From an uncultured Collinsella sp. (GTDB lineage Bacteria > Actinomycetota > Coriobacteriia > Coriobacteriales > Coriobacteriaceae): a stretch of DNA of 13,346 bases. Location of the stretch: positions 1 to 13,346 of the forward strand of contig CABUBS010000040.1 in NCBI GenBank assembly GCA_902489855.1. The letters run 5' to 3'. This document shows, piece after piece, positions 1-6,702 of the stretch. Below the pieces are notes generated by a model. It was not told the origin of the DNA. It saw nothing but the letters and a program-made list of their open reading frames with translations, and made no database searches. The position numbers were made by a program, and so were the translations under genes. Each line of letters opens with the position of its first letter. Positions within the stretch are counted from its first letter, which is position 1.

Positions 1-1013
1 AGCTCCTGGACGGTAACGCCCTGGGAGACCTTGATGGCGTCGAGGTCCTCGGGGTTCACGCCCTGAGCCAGCGCCTCCTCTATCTTGCGCTCCTCCTGAG
101 CCTTGGCAGCCTCGCGCTCGCGCTTCTCCTTGCGCTTCTTGCGGCGACCGGTGGACTCGCGAGAGGCCTCCTCGACGGCAGCACGAGCCTCCTCGAGCAC
201 CTTCTCGCGGCTGTACTCCTCGGCCTCGCGAGCCATGCGGCTGTAGTGGTCCTCTTCGTTGTTGTGACCGCCCTTGCGCTTCTTGCCCTTGCCCTGCTTA
301 TCGGGGTTGGGGAAATCCATGCCGGCAGCGACGTTGTTGCTGGCGTTGGTGCGATGGCTGTGCGGACGGCTCTCGGAAGCGTTGCGCTCGGAGTTGTTGT
401 CGGAGGCGTTGCGATCGTTACGACGGCCACCGCGGCGGTCGTTGTTGCCGCCACGACGGTTACCGCGCTCTGCGGCGCGCTCGTCCTTGGCCTTGTCCTC
501 GGCGTCCTTCTTCTCCTTGAGCACGGTCTCCTGTGCGGCGATCTGGTCGAGCAGCGAACGGAAGCGCGAACCGGAGTCGGAAGCGGGAACGGCGCGGCGC
601 TGGGCCTCGCGGGCAGCCTCCTCCTTCTCGCGGGCAAGGCGCTCCTGCTCGGCCTTCTTCTTGGCCTCGGCCTCGGCGCGGGCAGCCTCCTCGGCAGCCT
701 GGGCTGCGGCAAACTGGCGGCGCTCCTCCTCGCGGGCCTTCTCGGCGGCGATGCGCTCACGCTCGGCCTCGGCGGCGCGTGCGGCCTCCTCGGCGGCAGC
801 TGCCTGCTCCTCGGCCTGCTTGGCGGCCTCGACTTCCTGAGCGCGAGCCTCGATCACCGAGGCGAGCTGTTTGCGGACCATAGCGACATAAGCGTCCTCC
901 AAGGTGGAGGAAGCGGACTTAGCGGGAATCTTCATATCGGCGAGATGACCCATCAGTTCCTTGGAGGTCATGCCGAACTCTTTGGCCAGGGTGGACACAC
1001 GGACTTTTGCCAT
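1..1013 (-). CDS. infB: Translation initiation factor IF-2, N-terminal part (partial, runs off left edge)
   Basis: IF-2 is the GTPase that brings initiator tRNA to the 30S subunit. Only the first ~337 residues are here; the GTPase core lies beyond the edge. The protein opens MAKVRVSTLAKEFGM, the classic IF2_N fold. A long charged Ala/Glu/Arg-rich coiled coil follows (about residues 50-150). Next is an Arg/Asn/Gly-rich disordered linker (about 175-240), then a Lys/Arg-rich stretch. It ends at the edge with IKVSQGVTVQE, typical of the start of the second conserved IF2_N-like segment. The frame is open throughout. The ATG at 1013 has an AGGTGA ribosome site 6 nt upstream. It is the last visible gene of the rimP-nusA-infB operon, 91 nt after nusA. 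The long low-complexity linker is common in high-GC Actinobacteria. Identity is near certain. Confidence 0.95.
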   Translation of the reverse strand, partial: MAKVRVSTLAKEFGMTSKELMGHLADMKIPAKSASSTLEDAYVAMVRKQLASVIEARAQEVEAAKQAEEQAAAAEEAARAAEAERERIAAEKAREEERRQFAAAQAAEEAARAEAEAKKKAEQERLAREKEEAAREAQRRAVPASDSGSRFRSLLDQIAAQETVLKEKKDAEDKAKDERAAERGNRRGGNNDRRGGRRNDRNASDNNSERNASESRPHSHRTNASNNVAAGMDFPNPDKQGKGKKRKGGHNNEEDHYSRMAREAEEYSREKVLEEARAAVEEASRESTGRRKKRKEKREREAAKAQEERKIEEALAQGVNPEDLDAIKVSQGVTVQE

Positions 1014-1034
1014 ATGACTTCACCTACCCTTTCT

Positions 1035-1096
1035 GGCACCTTGGGTGCCTAGAGACTGAACGAGCGTGGGAGACGCGCCGGGACCCGCCCGGCGCG
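1035..1096 (-). promoter_or_regulatory. Two hairpins in the nusA-infB gap
   Basis: The 91-nt gap holds a perfect 9-bp GC-only stem with a 5-nt loop (arms 1074-1082 and 1088-1096). A 6-bp stem with a 3-nt loop follows (1035-1040 and 1044-1049), just ahead of the infB ribosome site. Neither has a U-tract on the minus strand, so they do not look like intrinsic terminators. They may slow polymerase, protect mRNA ends or tune infB translation; this is inference. Confidence 0.5.
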
Positions 1097-1104
1097 ACCG
1101 CGCG

Positions 1105-2352
1105 CTAGATCAGGTCCTCCGCATCATCGAAGGCGTCGGTGTCGTGTACACCGCAGAAACGGGAGCCGGGACGAGCCTGGTTGCGGCACTGGATGCCGTC
1201 CTCGGACACGTACTCGCAGCGGCGGACGTCCTCGTCCTCCTCGTCACCGATCAGGTCGGCGGCGGGCTCCTCGTGAACGGGAACGTTCTTGAGGATGTCG
1301 GCGGCAAGCGTTTCGGACTTGATGTCGATGTGCCAGCCGGTCAGGCGCGCGGCGAGGCGGGCGTTCTGGCCCTCCTTGCCGATGGCGAGGGACAGCTGGT
1401 CGTCGGGCACGATGACGCCGGCGTAGGCCTTCTCCTCGTCGATGAGGACGCGGGTGACCTTGGCGGGCGACAGGGCGTTAGCGACATAGACGGCAGGATC
1501 GGCATCCCACAGGATGACGTCGACGCGCTCGCCGCGGAGCTCGCCCACGACAGCGCGAACACGGCTGCCCTTGGGGCCGACGCAGGCGCCCACGGGATCC
1601 AGACGGTCGTCGAGCGAGTGGACGGCGACCTTGGAGCGCTGGCCGGGCTCGCGGGCGATCGACTTGATCTGGACGGTGCCCTCATAGATCTCGGGCACCT
1701 CCTGCTCAAACAGACGACGCATGAGCTCGGGGTGGGTACGGGAGATGACAATCGGCGGACGGCTGTGCTCGCCACGAACCGGCTGCAGGTTGGAGTTGGG
1801 GTCGCGAACGTCGATGATCACGGCCTTGATGTGCTGGTTGTGCAGGTAGCGCTCGCCCATCGGACGCTCGTTGCGCTCGTTCTCGTAACGGCGCTGGTCG
1901 AAGTGCGGAAGCTCGGCCTCGACGCCCTCGCGGATCTTGACGATCGTGAAGTCGGGCGTGGACTGCAGGACGGTACCGCTGATGAGGTCACCGATGCGGC
2001 CGGAGAACTCCTCGTAGATCTGCTCGCGGGCGGAGTTGCGCACGATTGCGTTGATCTCGGCCTTGGCGTGCTGGGCAGCGATGCGGCTCGTGTTCTTGGG
2101 GGTGACGTCGATCTCCTCGAACTCGGTGAAGTTGCCCTCCTCGTCCATGGAATCGTCGATCGGCTCCAGGCGGTAGACATAGATCTTGCCGGTGGTGCGG
2201 TCGATGGTCACCTTGGCGCCCCACTCAAGATGCAGGATCTCGGCATAGCTCTTGGCGAGCGACTGCTCCAGGCGGTCGATCAGGTAGAGCTGGTCGATGT
2301 GCTTCTCCTGGCAAAGCTCCATCAGGGCGGACATCATGTCGGATGCTGCCAT
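1105..2352 (-). CDS. nusA: Transcription termination/antitermination factor NusA with C-terminal Cys/His tail
   Basis: NusA binds RNA polymerase and nascent RNA and modulates pausing, intrinsic termination and antitermination. The 415-aa product has the expected order: N-terminal polymerase-binding domain (1-~118), S1 domain (~120-190), KH1 with GPKG at 259-262, and KH2 with IGKEGQNARLA around 324-334. It has no acidic C-terminal repeats of the E. coli kind. Instead residues ~350-415 form an acidic linker and a Cys/His motif: C379, C389, C400 and H403 (C-x9-C-x10-C-x2-H, with GSRFCGVH), which resembles small zinc-binding knuckles. The ATG lies 1 nt after the rimP stop, and its ribosome site (AAGGAAGG) is inside the rimP end, so translation is probably coupled. 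ylxR, which commonly follows nusA, is absent. Function is certain; the tail's role is unknown. Confidence 0.97.
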   Translation of the reverse strand: MAASDMMSALMELCQEKHIDQLYLIDRLEQSLAKSYAEILHLEWGAKVTIDRTTGKIYVYRLEPIDDSMDEEGNFTEFEEIDVTPKNTSRIAAQHAKAEINAIVRNSAREQIYEEFSGRIGDLISGTVLQSTPDFTIVKIREGVEAELPHFDQRRYENERNERPMGERYLHNQHIKAVIIDVRDPNSNLQPVRGEHSRPPIVISRTHPELMRRLFEQEVPEIYEGTVQIKSIAREPGQRSKVAVHSLDDRLDPVGACVGPKGSRVRAVVGELRGERVDVILWDADPAVYVANALSPAKVTRVLIDEEKAYAGVIVPDDQLSLAIGKEGQNARLAARLTGWHIDIKSETLAADILKNVPVHEEPAADLIGDEEDEDVRRCEYVSEDGIQCRNQARPGSRFCGVHDTDAFDDAEDLI

Positions 2353-2353
2353 C

Positions 2354-2848
2354 TTACTTTCCTTCCTTCGCGGGCTTGAAGTCGTAGGTGGGCTTCAACT
2401 TGCACTTTTTAACATCAGAAAAATCAAGGGCAACGGACTCGCCGTCCTCGAGCTCGAGGGTCACGTTCGTCTCGGTAGCGGCGGCAATCTTGCCGGCGTA
2501 CTTGCGACGGCCCTCGGTGGCGGTGGAGGTGAGCTCACAGTTTTCGCCCACAAAGCGGGCAAAGTCACTCGGGCGGCGCAGCGGGCGCGCCATACCCGGG
2601 CTCGACACCTCGAGCGTATAGCTCGAAGAGATGGGGTCAAGCTCCTCAATTACATCGCCGACCCACTTGGTGTTGGCCGTGACGTCGTTGAGCGACAGGC
2701 TCTGACCCTCGGCACCCTCGATACGCACGCGCACGCAGGGGGCCTTGGTGGCACCCACGAGCTCGACGTCGACGATGTCGACATCGTGCTGGGGAGCGAC
2801 GGCCTCGAGTGCGTCGATGATCGCCTGCTCGGTCTTGGTCTTGACCAT
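2354..2848 (-). CDS. rimP: Ribosome maturation factor RimP
   Basis: RimP assists 30S subunit maturation in the cytoplasm. The 164-aa product fits the usual length of ~150-170. The N-terminal alpha/beta domain contains the DVDIVDVELVG strand and LSLNDVTAN, and is followed by the family signature YTLEVSSPGMARPL (about residues 76-89). The C-terminal SH3-like domain ends in DFSDVKKCKLKP, a typical RimP ending. The start is the ATG at 2848, with a strong GGAGGTG site 6 nt upstream. The frame stays open further upstream, but that extension would run through a promoter and a terminator and shows no RimP similarity. First gene of the operon with nusA and infB; position right before nusA is conserved across bacteria. 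Confidence 0.95.
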   Translation of the reverse strand: MVKTKTEQAIIDALEAVAPQHDVDIVDVELVGATKAPCVRVRIEGAEGQSLSLNDVTANTKWVGDVIEELDPISSSYTLEVSSPGMARPLRRPSDFARFVGENCELTSTATEGRRKYAGKIAAATETNVTLELEDGESVALDFSDVKKCKLKPTYDFKPAKEGK

Positions 2849-2868
2849 TGCGGCACCTCCATCCATAC

Positions 2869-2901
2869 AAAAAAGAAGCGGGGCCGAAACCCCACTTCTT
2901 T
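2869..2901 (-). terminator. Intrinsic terminator in the rimP 5' leader (candidate attenuator)
   Basis: On the minus strand this is a 12-bp stem (arms 2901-2890 and 2883-2872) with a 6-nt loop, running into six Ts (2874-2869). One pair is G-T and is a wobble only on the minus strand; on the plus strand it is a C-A mismatch. The U-tract also lies on the minus-strand 3' side. The site sits between the rimP promoter and the rimP ribosome site (2860-2854), so termination here would switch off rimP-nusA-infB. Confidence 0.8.
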
Positions 2902-2926
2902 CAATTACAACTTCATTTGCAAGCAA

Positions 2927-2955
2927 ACTATACCAATAGCTGCGGAAACGTGCAA
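2927..2955 (-). promoter_or_regulatory. Promoter of the rimP-nusA-infB operon
   Basis: Minus strand: -35 TTGCAC (2955-2950), a 17-nt spacer, and -10 TATAGT (2932-2927) preceded by TGG, giving an extended -10. Predicted start is near 2920, which leaves only ~20 nt before the leader terminator and ~72 nt before the rimP ATG. It is one of the best sigma-70-like matches in the window. Confidence 0.7.
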
Positions 2956-3219
2956 GCACAGTACGAATCTGCAGGTCTGCGTGCGCACAGCTTCTCCACA
3001 AGAAATAGATAATTGGGCGAGAACCACCACATGGCACTCCCCTAAAAGCCCCAAAACGGGCCATGCGTCCCAGCACGTCAGGCAAATCGGGCCCCATGGG
3101 CATTCCGTAACTGAGTGTATATCGGTCAGACTAGTGCTAAGGGACATTCTGTAGCAAGAAAAACGACCCCTCATATTGCCCGCACGCCCTTCCAGAACCT
3201 CTACGGCAAGGAGGCACCC
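2956..3219. other. Intergenic region upstream of the divergent rimP operon and lipoprotein gene
   Basis: Together with the rimP leader this makes a ~370-nt gap without a gene. Beyond the rimP promoter and terminator I see no tRNA, riboswitch or convincing small ORF. The lipoprotein's own plus-strand promoter must lie here, but no -35/-10 pair stands out. Confidence 0.5.
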
Positions 3220-3792
3220 ATGAAACGTCTCGGCAACCTCTGCATGACTGCGCTCGCCATCGCAACGTGCTCGTTGGCCCTCTTGGGCTGCGGCAACGCG
3301 AATGGCAAAACCGACACATGCGAACCGAACCCTGGCAGCACAAAAGCCATCGAGAAAACGACGCCATCGGAGAGCTTCGACAAAATAGACGAAGATATCG
3401 TCGATCCCCAGAGTCTGGGCCCCGAACCCCAAGAACAGTTCCCCATCGACCTTGAGGCAGACGAGAACGTCCATGTTACCTGCGTGGGCAAGGACACGGA
3501 TGGCTACGGCGACGCCACGCTCGTCTTTACGGTGACCAACAACACCGGTGTCGACATGATGTTTGGCGATGTGGACTCCCATGCCTACGTCAACGGCGTG
3601 GTCCGCGATGTGCGCATGCGCCAGCCAGTCGCCGCTGGAGAGGAAACGCGCGCCATGCTCACCTTTGTGGGCACCTTCGACGACCCGGACTTTGATGTGA
3701 ACAACGACCTCAACGACATCTACCTCAACATTTGGATGTTCGAAGAGGCAACGGGCAACGTTTACTTTAGGGACCTGGTACACATCCCGTAG
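3220..3792 (+). CDS. Predicted secreted lipoprotein with a DUF4352-like beta domain
   Basis: The 190-aa product begins MKRLGNLC, followed by a hydrophobic stretch and a lipobox LLGC with the lipid-bearing Cys at residue 24, so it should be anchored on the outer face of the cytoplasmic membrane. After a flexible acidic, Pro/Ser/Thr-containing linker (~25-85) comes a ~100-residue beta-rich domain. Its features (ATLVFTVTNNTG, a conserved VNG turn, PVAAGEE, and DDLNDIYLNIW-like strands at the end) resemble Ig-like DUF4352 domains of Gram-positive lipoproteins. That assignment is by pattern only. The ATG at 3220 has a perfect AAGGAGG site 5 nt upstream; the longer in-frame start at 3115 lacks one. 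It is monocistronic and converges on leuS. The ligand and role are unknown. Confidence 0.8.
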   Translation: MKRLGNLCMTALAIATCSLALLGCGNANGKTDTCEPNPGSTKAIEKTTPSESFDKIDEDIVDPQSLGPEPQEQFPIDLEADENVHVTCVGKDTDGYGDATLVFTVTNNTGVDMMFGDVDSHAYVNGVVRDVRMRQPVAAGEETRAMLTFVGTFDDPDFDVNNDLNDIYLNIWMFEEATGNVYFRDLVHIP

Positions 3793-3833
3793 AAGACGGT
3801 GCCACGCACTGACTAAGCAGGGCATACAACACA

Positions 3834-3869
3834 AAACGAGGGACGGCCCAACCGGACCGTCCCTCGTTT
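3834..3869. terminator. Bidirectional terminator between the lipoprotein gene and leuS
   Basis: A perfect 13-bp stem (3834-3846 and 3857-3869) encloses a 10-nt loop, with AAA/TTT at the base so that each strand has T residues at its 3' side. It lies between the converging stop codons at 3792 and 3897 and can serve both transcripts. Confidence 0.85.
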
Positions 3870-3896
3870 ATTGCATGTCAGCTTTACGCGCAGCGC

Positions 3897-6473
3897 TTAC
3901 TTGACCACCAGGTTGACCAGCTTGCCGGGCACGCAGATGGCCTTGACGACCGTCTTGCCCTCGAGCCACTTGGCGACGGCGACCTCGGCGGCAGCCTGCA
4001 TATCCTCATTGGAGGCATCGCGGGCCACGTCGACGCGGCCGCGGACCTTACCGAGCACCTGGACCACGATCTGCACCGTGTCCTCAACGGACTCGGCCAG
4101 GTCGAACTCGGGCCAGGCGGCGGTGTAGGCGTTGCCCTCGCAGCCGAGCGCCTCGTGCCACAGCTCGTCGGCCCAGAACGGGCAGATGGGGGCAAGGACG
4201 CTCACGATGTCCTTGGCCACGCCGTAGCACAGGGCATTGTCGCGGGCAGCGCCCTCGGTGGCGTTGAGGTAGGCGCTCGCCGCGTTGACGAGCTCCATGA
4301 CGGCCGAGATCGCGGTGTTGAACTGGCCGCGGTCATAGTCCTCGGTGCACTTGGCGATGGTGCGGTGACGCTCGCGATAGAGCTTCATCGCGGCCTCGTC
4401 AAGCGCAGCCTTGTCGAAGGCCACGCTGGCGTCACCGGACTGGACGAGCTGCCACACGATACGCCAGGCGCGCTTGATGAAGCGGTTGGCGCCCTCGACG
4501 GCCTTGGGATCCCAGTCGAAGTCCTTCTCGGGCGGGGCGATAAACAGGATCGCCAGACGCATGGTGTCGGCGCCGTAGGGCTCGATGACCGAGCTCGGGG
4601 GCACGACGTTGCCCTTGGACTTGGACATGGTGTCGCCGTTCTCGTCCTTGACCATGCCCTGGCACAGCAGGTTGGTGAAGGGCTCGTCCACGCTCAGCAG
4701 GCCCAGGTCGCGCAGCGCCTTGGTAAAGAAGCGGCTGTAGAGCAGGTGCAGAATGGCGTGCTCGATACCGCCGATGTAGTTATCGACGGGCATCCAACGG
4801 TCGGCTGCCTCACGGGAGAAAGGCAGCTCGGTATTGTGCGGATCGGTATAGCGCAGGTAATACCAGCTGGAGCAGGTGAAGGTGTCCATGGTGTCGGTCT
4901 CGCGCTTGGCCGGGCGACCGCAGACCGGGCAGGTGGTCTCGTAGAACTCCTTGCACTCGGCGAGGGTCTCGCCAGCGCCCAGGTCCAGGTTCTCGGGCAG
5001 CGTCACCGGCAGCTGATCCTCGGGCACGGGCACGATGCCGCAGTGCTCGCAGTGGATAGCCGGGATGGGGTTGCCCCAATAACGCTGACGGGAAATGAGC
5101 CAGTCGCGCAGACGGAACTCGACCTTGCGACGGCCGCAGCCCATGGCCTCGAGGTCGGCCACGATCGCGGCCTCGCCCTCGGAGTGCTTGCCGCCGCGCA
5201 TACCAGTGTACTTGCCCGACTGGACGAGCGTGCCCTCTGCAGCGTGAGCGCAATCCCAGTCGACGGTCTCGGCATGGAAGGTATCGATGGTCTCGCCGCT
5301 GGCCTCGACGGCAGCGCGATCGTCATCGTCCAGAATGATCGGCACAATAGGCAGGTCATACTTGCGGGCGAACTCAAAGTCGCGCTGGTCGCCGCAGGGA
5401 ACGGCCATGACGGCACCGGTGCCGTAGTCGGCAACGACATAATCGGCAACCCACACGGGGACCTTCTCGCCGTTGACGGGGTTCACCACGTAGCGGCCGG
5501 TAAAGGCACCGTGCTTCTCGAGGGTTCCCTGGGCACGCTCGACGGCAGAGATATGCTTGGAGTCCTCGACGATCTTGGTCACGGCCTCCTCGTACTCCGT
5601 GCCCTCGACGAGCTCGTGCAGACGGGCGTACTCGGGAGCCAGGACAAAGAAGGAAACGCCAAAGAGCGTATCGGCACGCGTGGTGAAGACGGTGATCTTG
5701 CCCTCGTCGCCCTCGATGGGCTCGCCATCCTGGTCGCACAGGGTAAAGTCGACCTCGGCGCCCTCGGATCGGCCGATCCAGTTGGCCTGCATCTGCTTAA
5801 CGCGCTCGGGCCAGCCGGGGAGCTTCTCCAGATCGTCGAGCAGCTCCTGGGAGTACTCGGTAATCTTGAAGTACCACTGCTCCAGGTCGCGCTTCTCGGG
5901 CTCAGTGCCACAGCGCCAGCACTTACCCTCGGTGACCTGCTCGTTGGCCAGAACGGTCTTGCAGTTAGGGCACCAGTTGACCGGGTTCTTCTTGCGGTAG
6001 ACCAGGCCCTTTTCCCACAGCTTCTCAAAGATCCACTGACCCCAACGGTAGTAGTCGGGGCTGCAGGTCTTGACCATGCGATCCAGATCGTAGGAGAAGC
6101 CCATGCGCTTCATCGTGGCGAGCGCCTGGTCCATGTTCTTATACGTCCAGGCGGCAGCCTGCGTGTTGTGCTTGATGGCAGCGTTCTCGGCGGGCAGGCC
6201 AAAGGCGTCAAAGCCGATGGGGTGCAGCACGTCGTAGCCGCGCATACGGGCCTGACGGGCCATGGCATCGCCGATGGTGTAGTTGCGCGCGTGGCCCATG
6301 TGCAGGTCGCCCGACGGATACGGGAACATCTCGAGCACGTACTTCTTGGGCTTGCTGGCGTCGGTGTCGACCGCGAAGAGGTTGGAGTCCTCCCAGGCCT
6401 TCATCCACCGGGACTCAATGGCCTGCGCGTCGTAGGCAGGGATCTCGTCCTTATGATCTGTGCAATCGCACAT
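3897..6473 (-). CDS. leuS: Leucyl-tRNA synthetase (class I)
   Basis: LeuRS charges tRNA-Leu with leucine. The 858-aa product is full length for the bacterial type. Visible in order: HIGH signature as HMGH (58-61); zinc-type CPNC/CWRC pairs (168-171, 185-188); the CP1 editing domain with the Thr-rich TTRADT (264-269) and GTGAVMAVP...DQRD (351-365, both Asp kept, although the usual His before the first Asp is Gly); WLISRQRYWGNPIP (458-471); further Cys pairs at 475-478 and 515-518; the KMSKS loop as TMSKSKGN (615-622), where the first Lys is Thr; then the anticodon-binding and C-terminal domains ending KLVNLVVK. The ATG at 6473 has an AAAGGAG site 5 nt upstream. It is monocistronic behind a very structured leader, and no T-box signature is present. 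Confidence 0.98.
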   Translation of the reverse strand: MCDCTDHKDEIPAYDAQAIESRWMKAWEDSNLFAVDTDASKPKKYVLEMFPYPSGDLHMGHARNYTIGDAMARQARMRGYDVLHPIGFDAFGLPAENAAIKHNTQAAAWTYKNMDQALATMKRMGFSYDLDRMVKTCSPDYYRWGQWIFEKLWEKGLVYRKKNPVNWCPNCKTVLANEQVTEGKCWRCGTEPEKRDLEQWYFKITEYSQELLDDLEKLPGWPERVKQMQANWIGRSEGAEVDFTLCDQDGEPIEGDEGKITVFTTRADTLFGVSFFVLAPEYARLHELVEGTEYEEAVTKIVEDSKHISAVERAQGTLEKHGAFTGRYVVNPVNGEKVPVWVADYVVADYGTGAVMAVPCGDQRDFEFARKYDLPIVPIILDDDDRAAVEASGETIDTFHAETVDWDCAHAAEGTLVQSGKYTGMRGGKHSEGEAAIVADLEAMGCGRRKVEFRLRDWLISRQRYWGNPIPAIHCEHCGIVPVPEDQLPVTLPENLDLGAGETLAECKEFYETTCPVCGRPAKRETDTMDTFTCSSWYYLRYTDPHNTELPFSREAADRWMPVDNYIGGIEHAILHLLYSRFFTKALRDLGLLSVDEPFTNLLCQGMVKDENGDTMSKSKGNVVPPSSVIEPYGADTMRLAILFIAPPEKDFDWDPKAVEGANRFIKRAWRIVWQLVQSGDASVAFDKAALDEAAMKLYRERHRTIAKCTEDYDRGQFNTAISAVMELVNAASAYLNATEGAARDNALCYGVAKDIVSVLAPICPFWADELWHEALGCEGNAYTAAWPEFDLAESVEDTVQIVVQVLGKVRGRVDVARDASNEDMQAAAEVAVAKWLEGKTVVKAICVPGKLVNLVVK

Positions 6474-6475
6474 AT

Positions 6476-6496
6476 CAGCTCCTTTAATCTTAGCTG
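6476..6496 (-). promoter_or_regulatory. Small hairpin enclosing the leuS ribosome binding site
   Basis: CAGCT (6496-6492) can pair with AGCTG (6480-6476) across an 11-nt loop. The loop and the stem edge contain the AAAGGAG site of leuS (6485-6479). It directly abuts the large stem at 6497-6615, so the two could stack. With only 5 bp it may be chance. Confidence 0.35.
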
Positions 6497-6615
6497 GGGT
6501 CGGGCGGCTTAGCTTTATTCGCTACTGCGGACAGTCCTGCGCAAGACGAAGAGCACATTAAGTGCTCTTCTTTGCGTGCGGAACTTGTAGCGAACAAAGC
6601 TAAGCCGCCCGACCC
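6497..6615 (-). repeat. Large inverted repeat forming the leuS 5' leader
   Basis: Arms 6497-6525 and 6587-6615 are 29 nt each and complementary except at 6517/6595. That position is a G-U wobble on the minus-strand RNA but an A-C mismatch on the plus strand. Inside is a second hairpin: 9-bp arms 6548-6556 and 6562-6570 with a 5-nt loop, extended by 6540-6544 pairing 6572-6576, plus a small GGAC/GTCC palindrome (6529-6537). No transposase, U-tract or clear target duplication is visible. It is either a palindromic mobile repeat (MITE-like) or a leuS leader RNA; the sequence alone cannot separate these. Confidence 0.75.
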
Positions 6616-6632
6616 TAAGGTTGACTCGCATG

Positions 6633-6641
6633 ATAATAGCA
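6633..6641 (-). promoter_or_regulatory. Candidate extended -10 promoter of leuS
   Basis: Minus strand TGC-TATTAT forms an extended -10 (6641-6633) in the AT-richest part of this gap; no good -35 is seen. A start near 6626 would put the large stem about 11 nt into the transcript, so the leader would be almost entirely the inverted repeat. Confidence 0.45.
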
Positions 6642-6668
6642 AATACGACAAGCGAGATGCCTGCAAGT

Positions 6669-6702
6669 GGCACAATTTGCCCGGAGCAAAATGTCCCGGT
6701 TA
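6669..6702 (-). repeat. Left copy of a stop-codon/hairpin repeat (end of the acyltransferase gene)
   Basis: Minus strand, starting at the TAA stop of the acyltransferase: TAAC-C-GGGAC, then an imperfect hairpin with core TTTGC-TCCGG-GCAAA. It aligns without gaps to 7903-7870 at the end of guaB (25 of 34 positions by my count). It probably acts as a weak terminator for the acyltransferase, though its U-tract is poor. Confidence 0.5.

Noticed and set aside
246..2379. Plus-strand open frames opposite infB and nusA (246-1052 and 1066-2379)
   Set aside because: Low-complexity Leu/Gly/Ala shadows of genes with clear family motifs on the minus strand.
2849..3103. An N-terminal extension of RimP starting at 3103
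   Set aside because: It would include the promoter and leader terminator, lacks RimP similarity, and the ATG at 2848 has an ideal ribosome site.
2849..3219. A tRNA-fMet gene ahead of rimP, as in E. coli
   Set aside because: No T-loop GTTCRA with matching acceptor arms is found on either strand of this gap.
2905..3834. A 309-codon minus-strand frame opposite the lipoprotein gene
   Set aside because: It crosses the rimP promoter and has no domain or ribosome site; the plus-strand lipoprotein has a signal peptide, a lipobox and a perfect ribosome site.
4155..6512. A 785-codon plus-strand open frame opposite leuS
   Set aside because: It is the mirror of the LeuRS frame in GC-rich codons; the product is repetitive Leu/Gly/Val/Ala/Asp without domain motifs, while the opposite strand has every LeuRS signature.
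6490..6675. A Leu-rich leader peptide controlling leuS
   Set aside because: It starts at TTG without a ribosome site, and its Leu codon cluster lies upstream of the likely transcription start; the rest is just the palindrome translated.
6474..6700. A leucine T-box riboswitch upstream of leuS
   Set aside because: The conserved TGG-N-ACC antiterminator bulge and a terminator are absent; the structure is a plain long palindrome.
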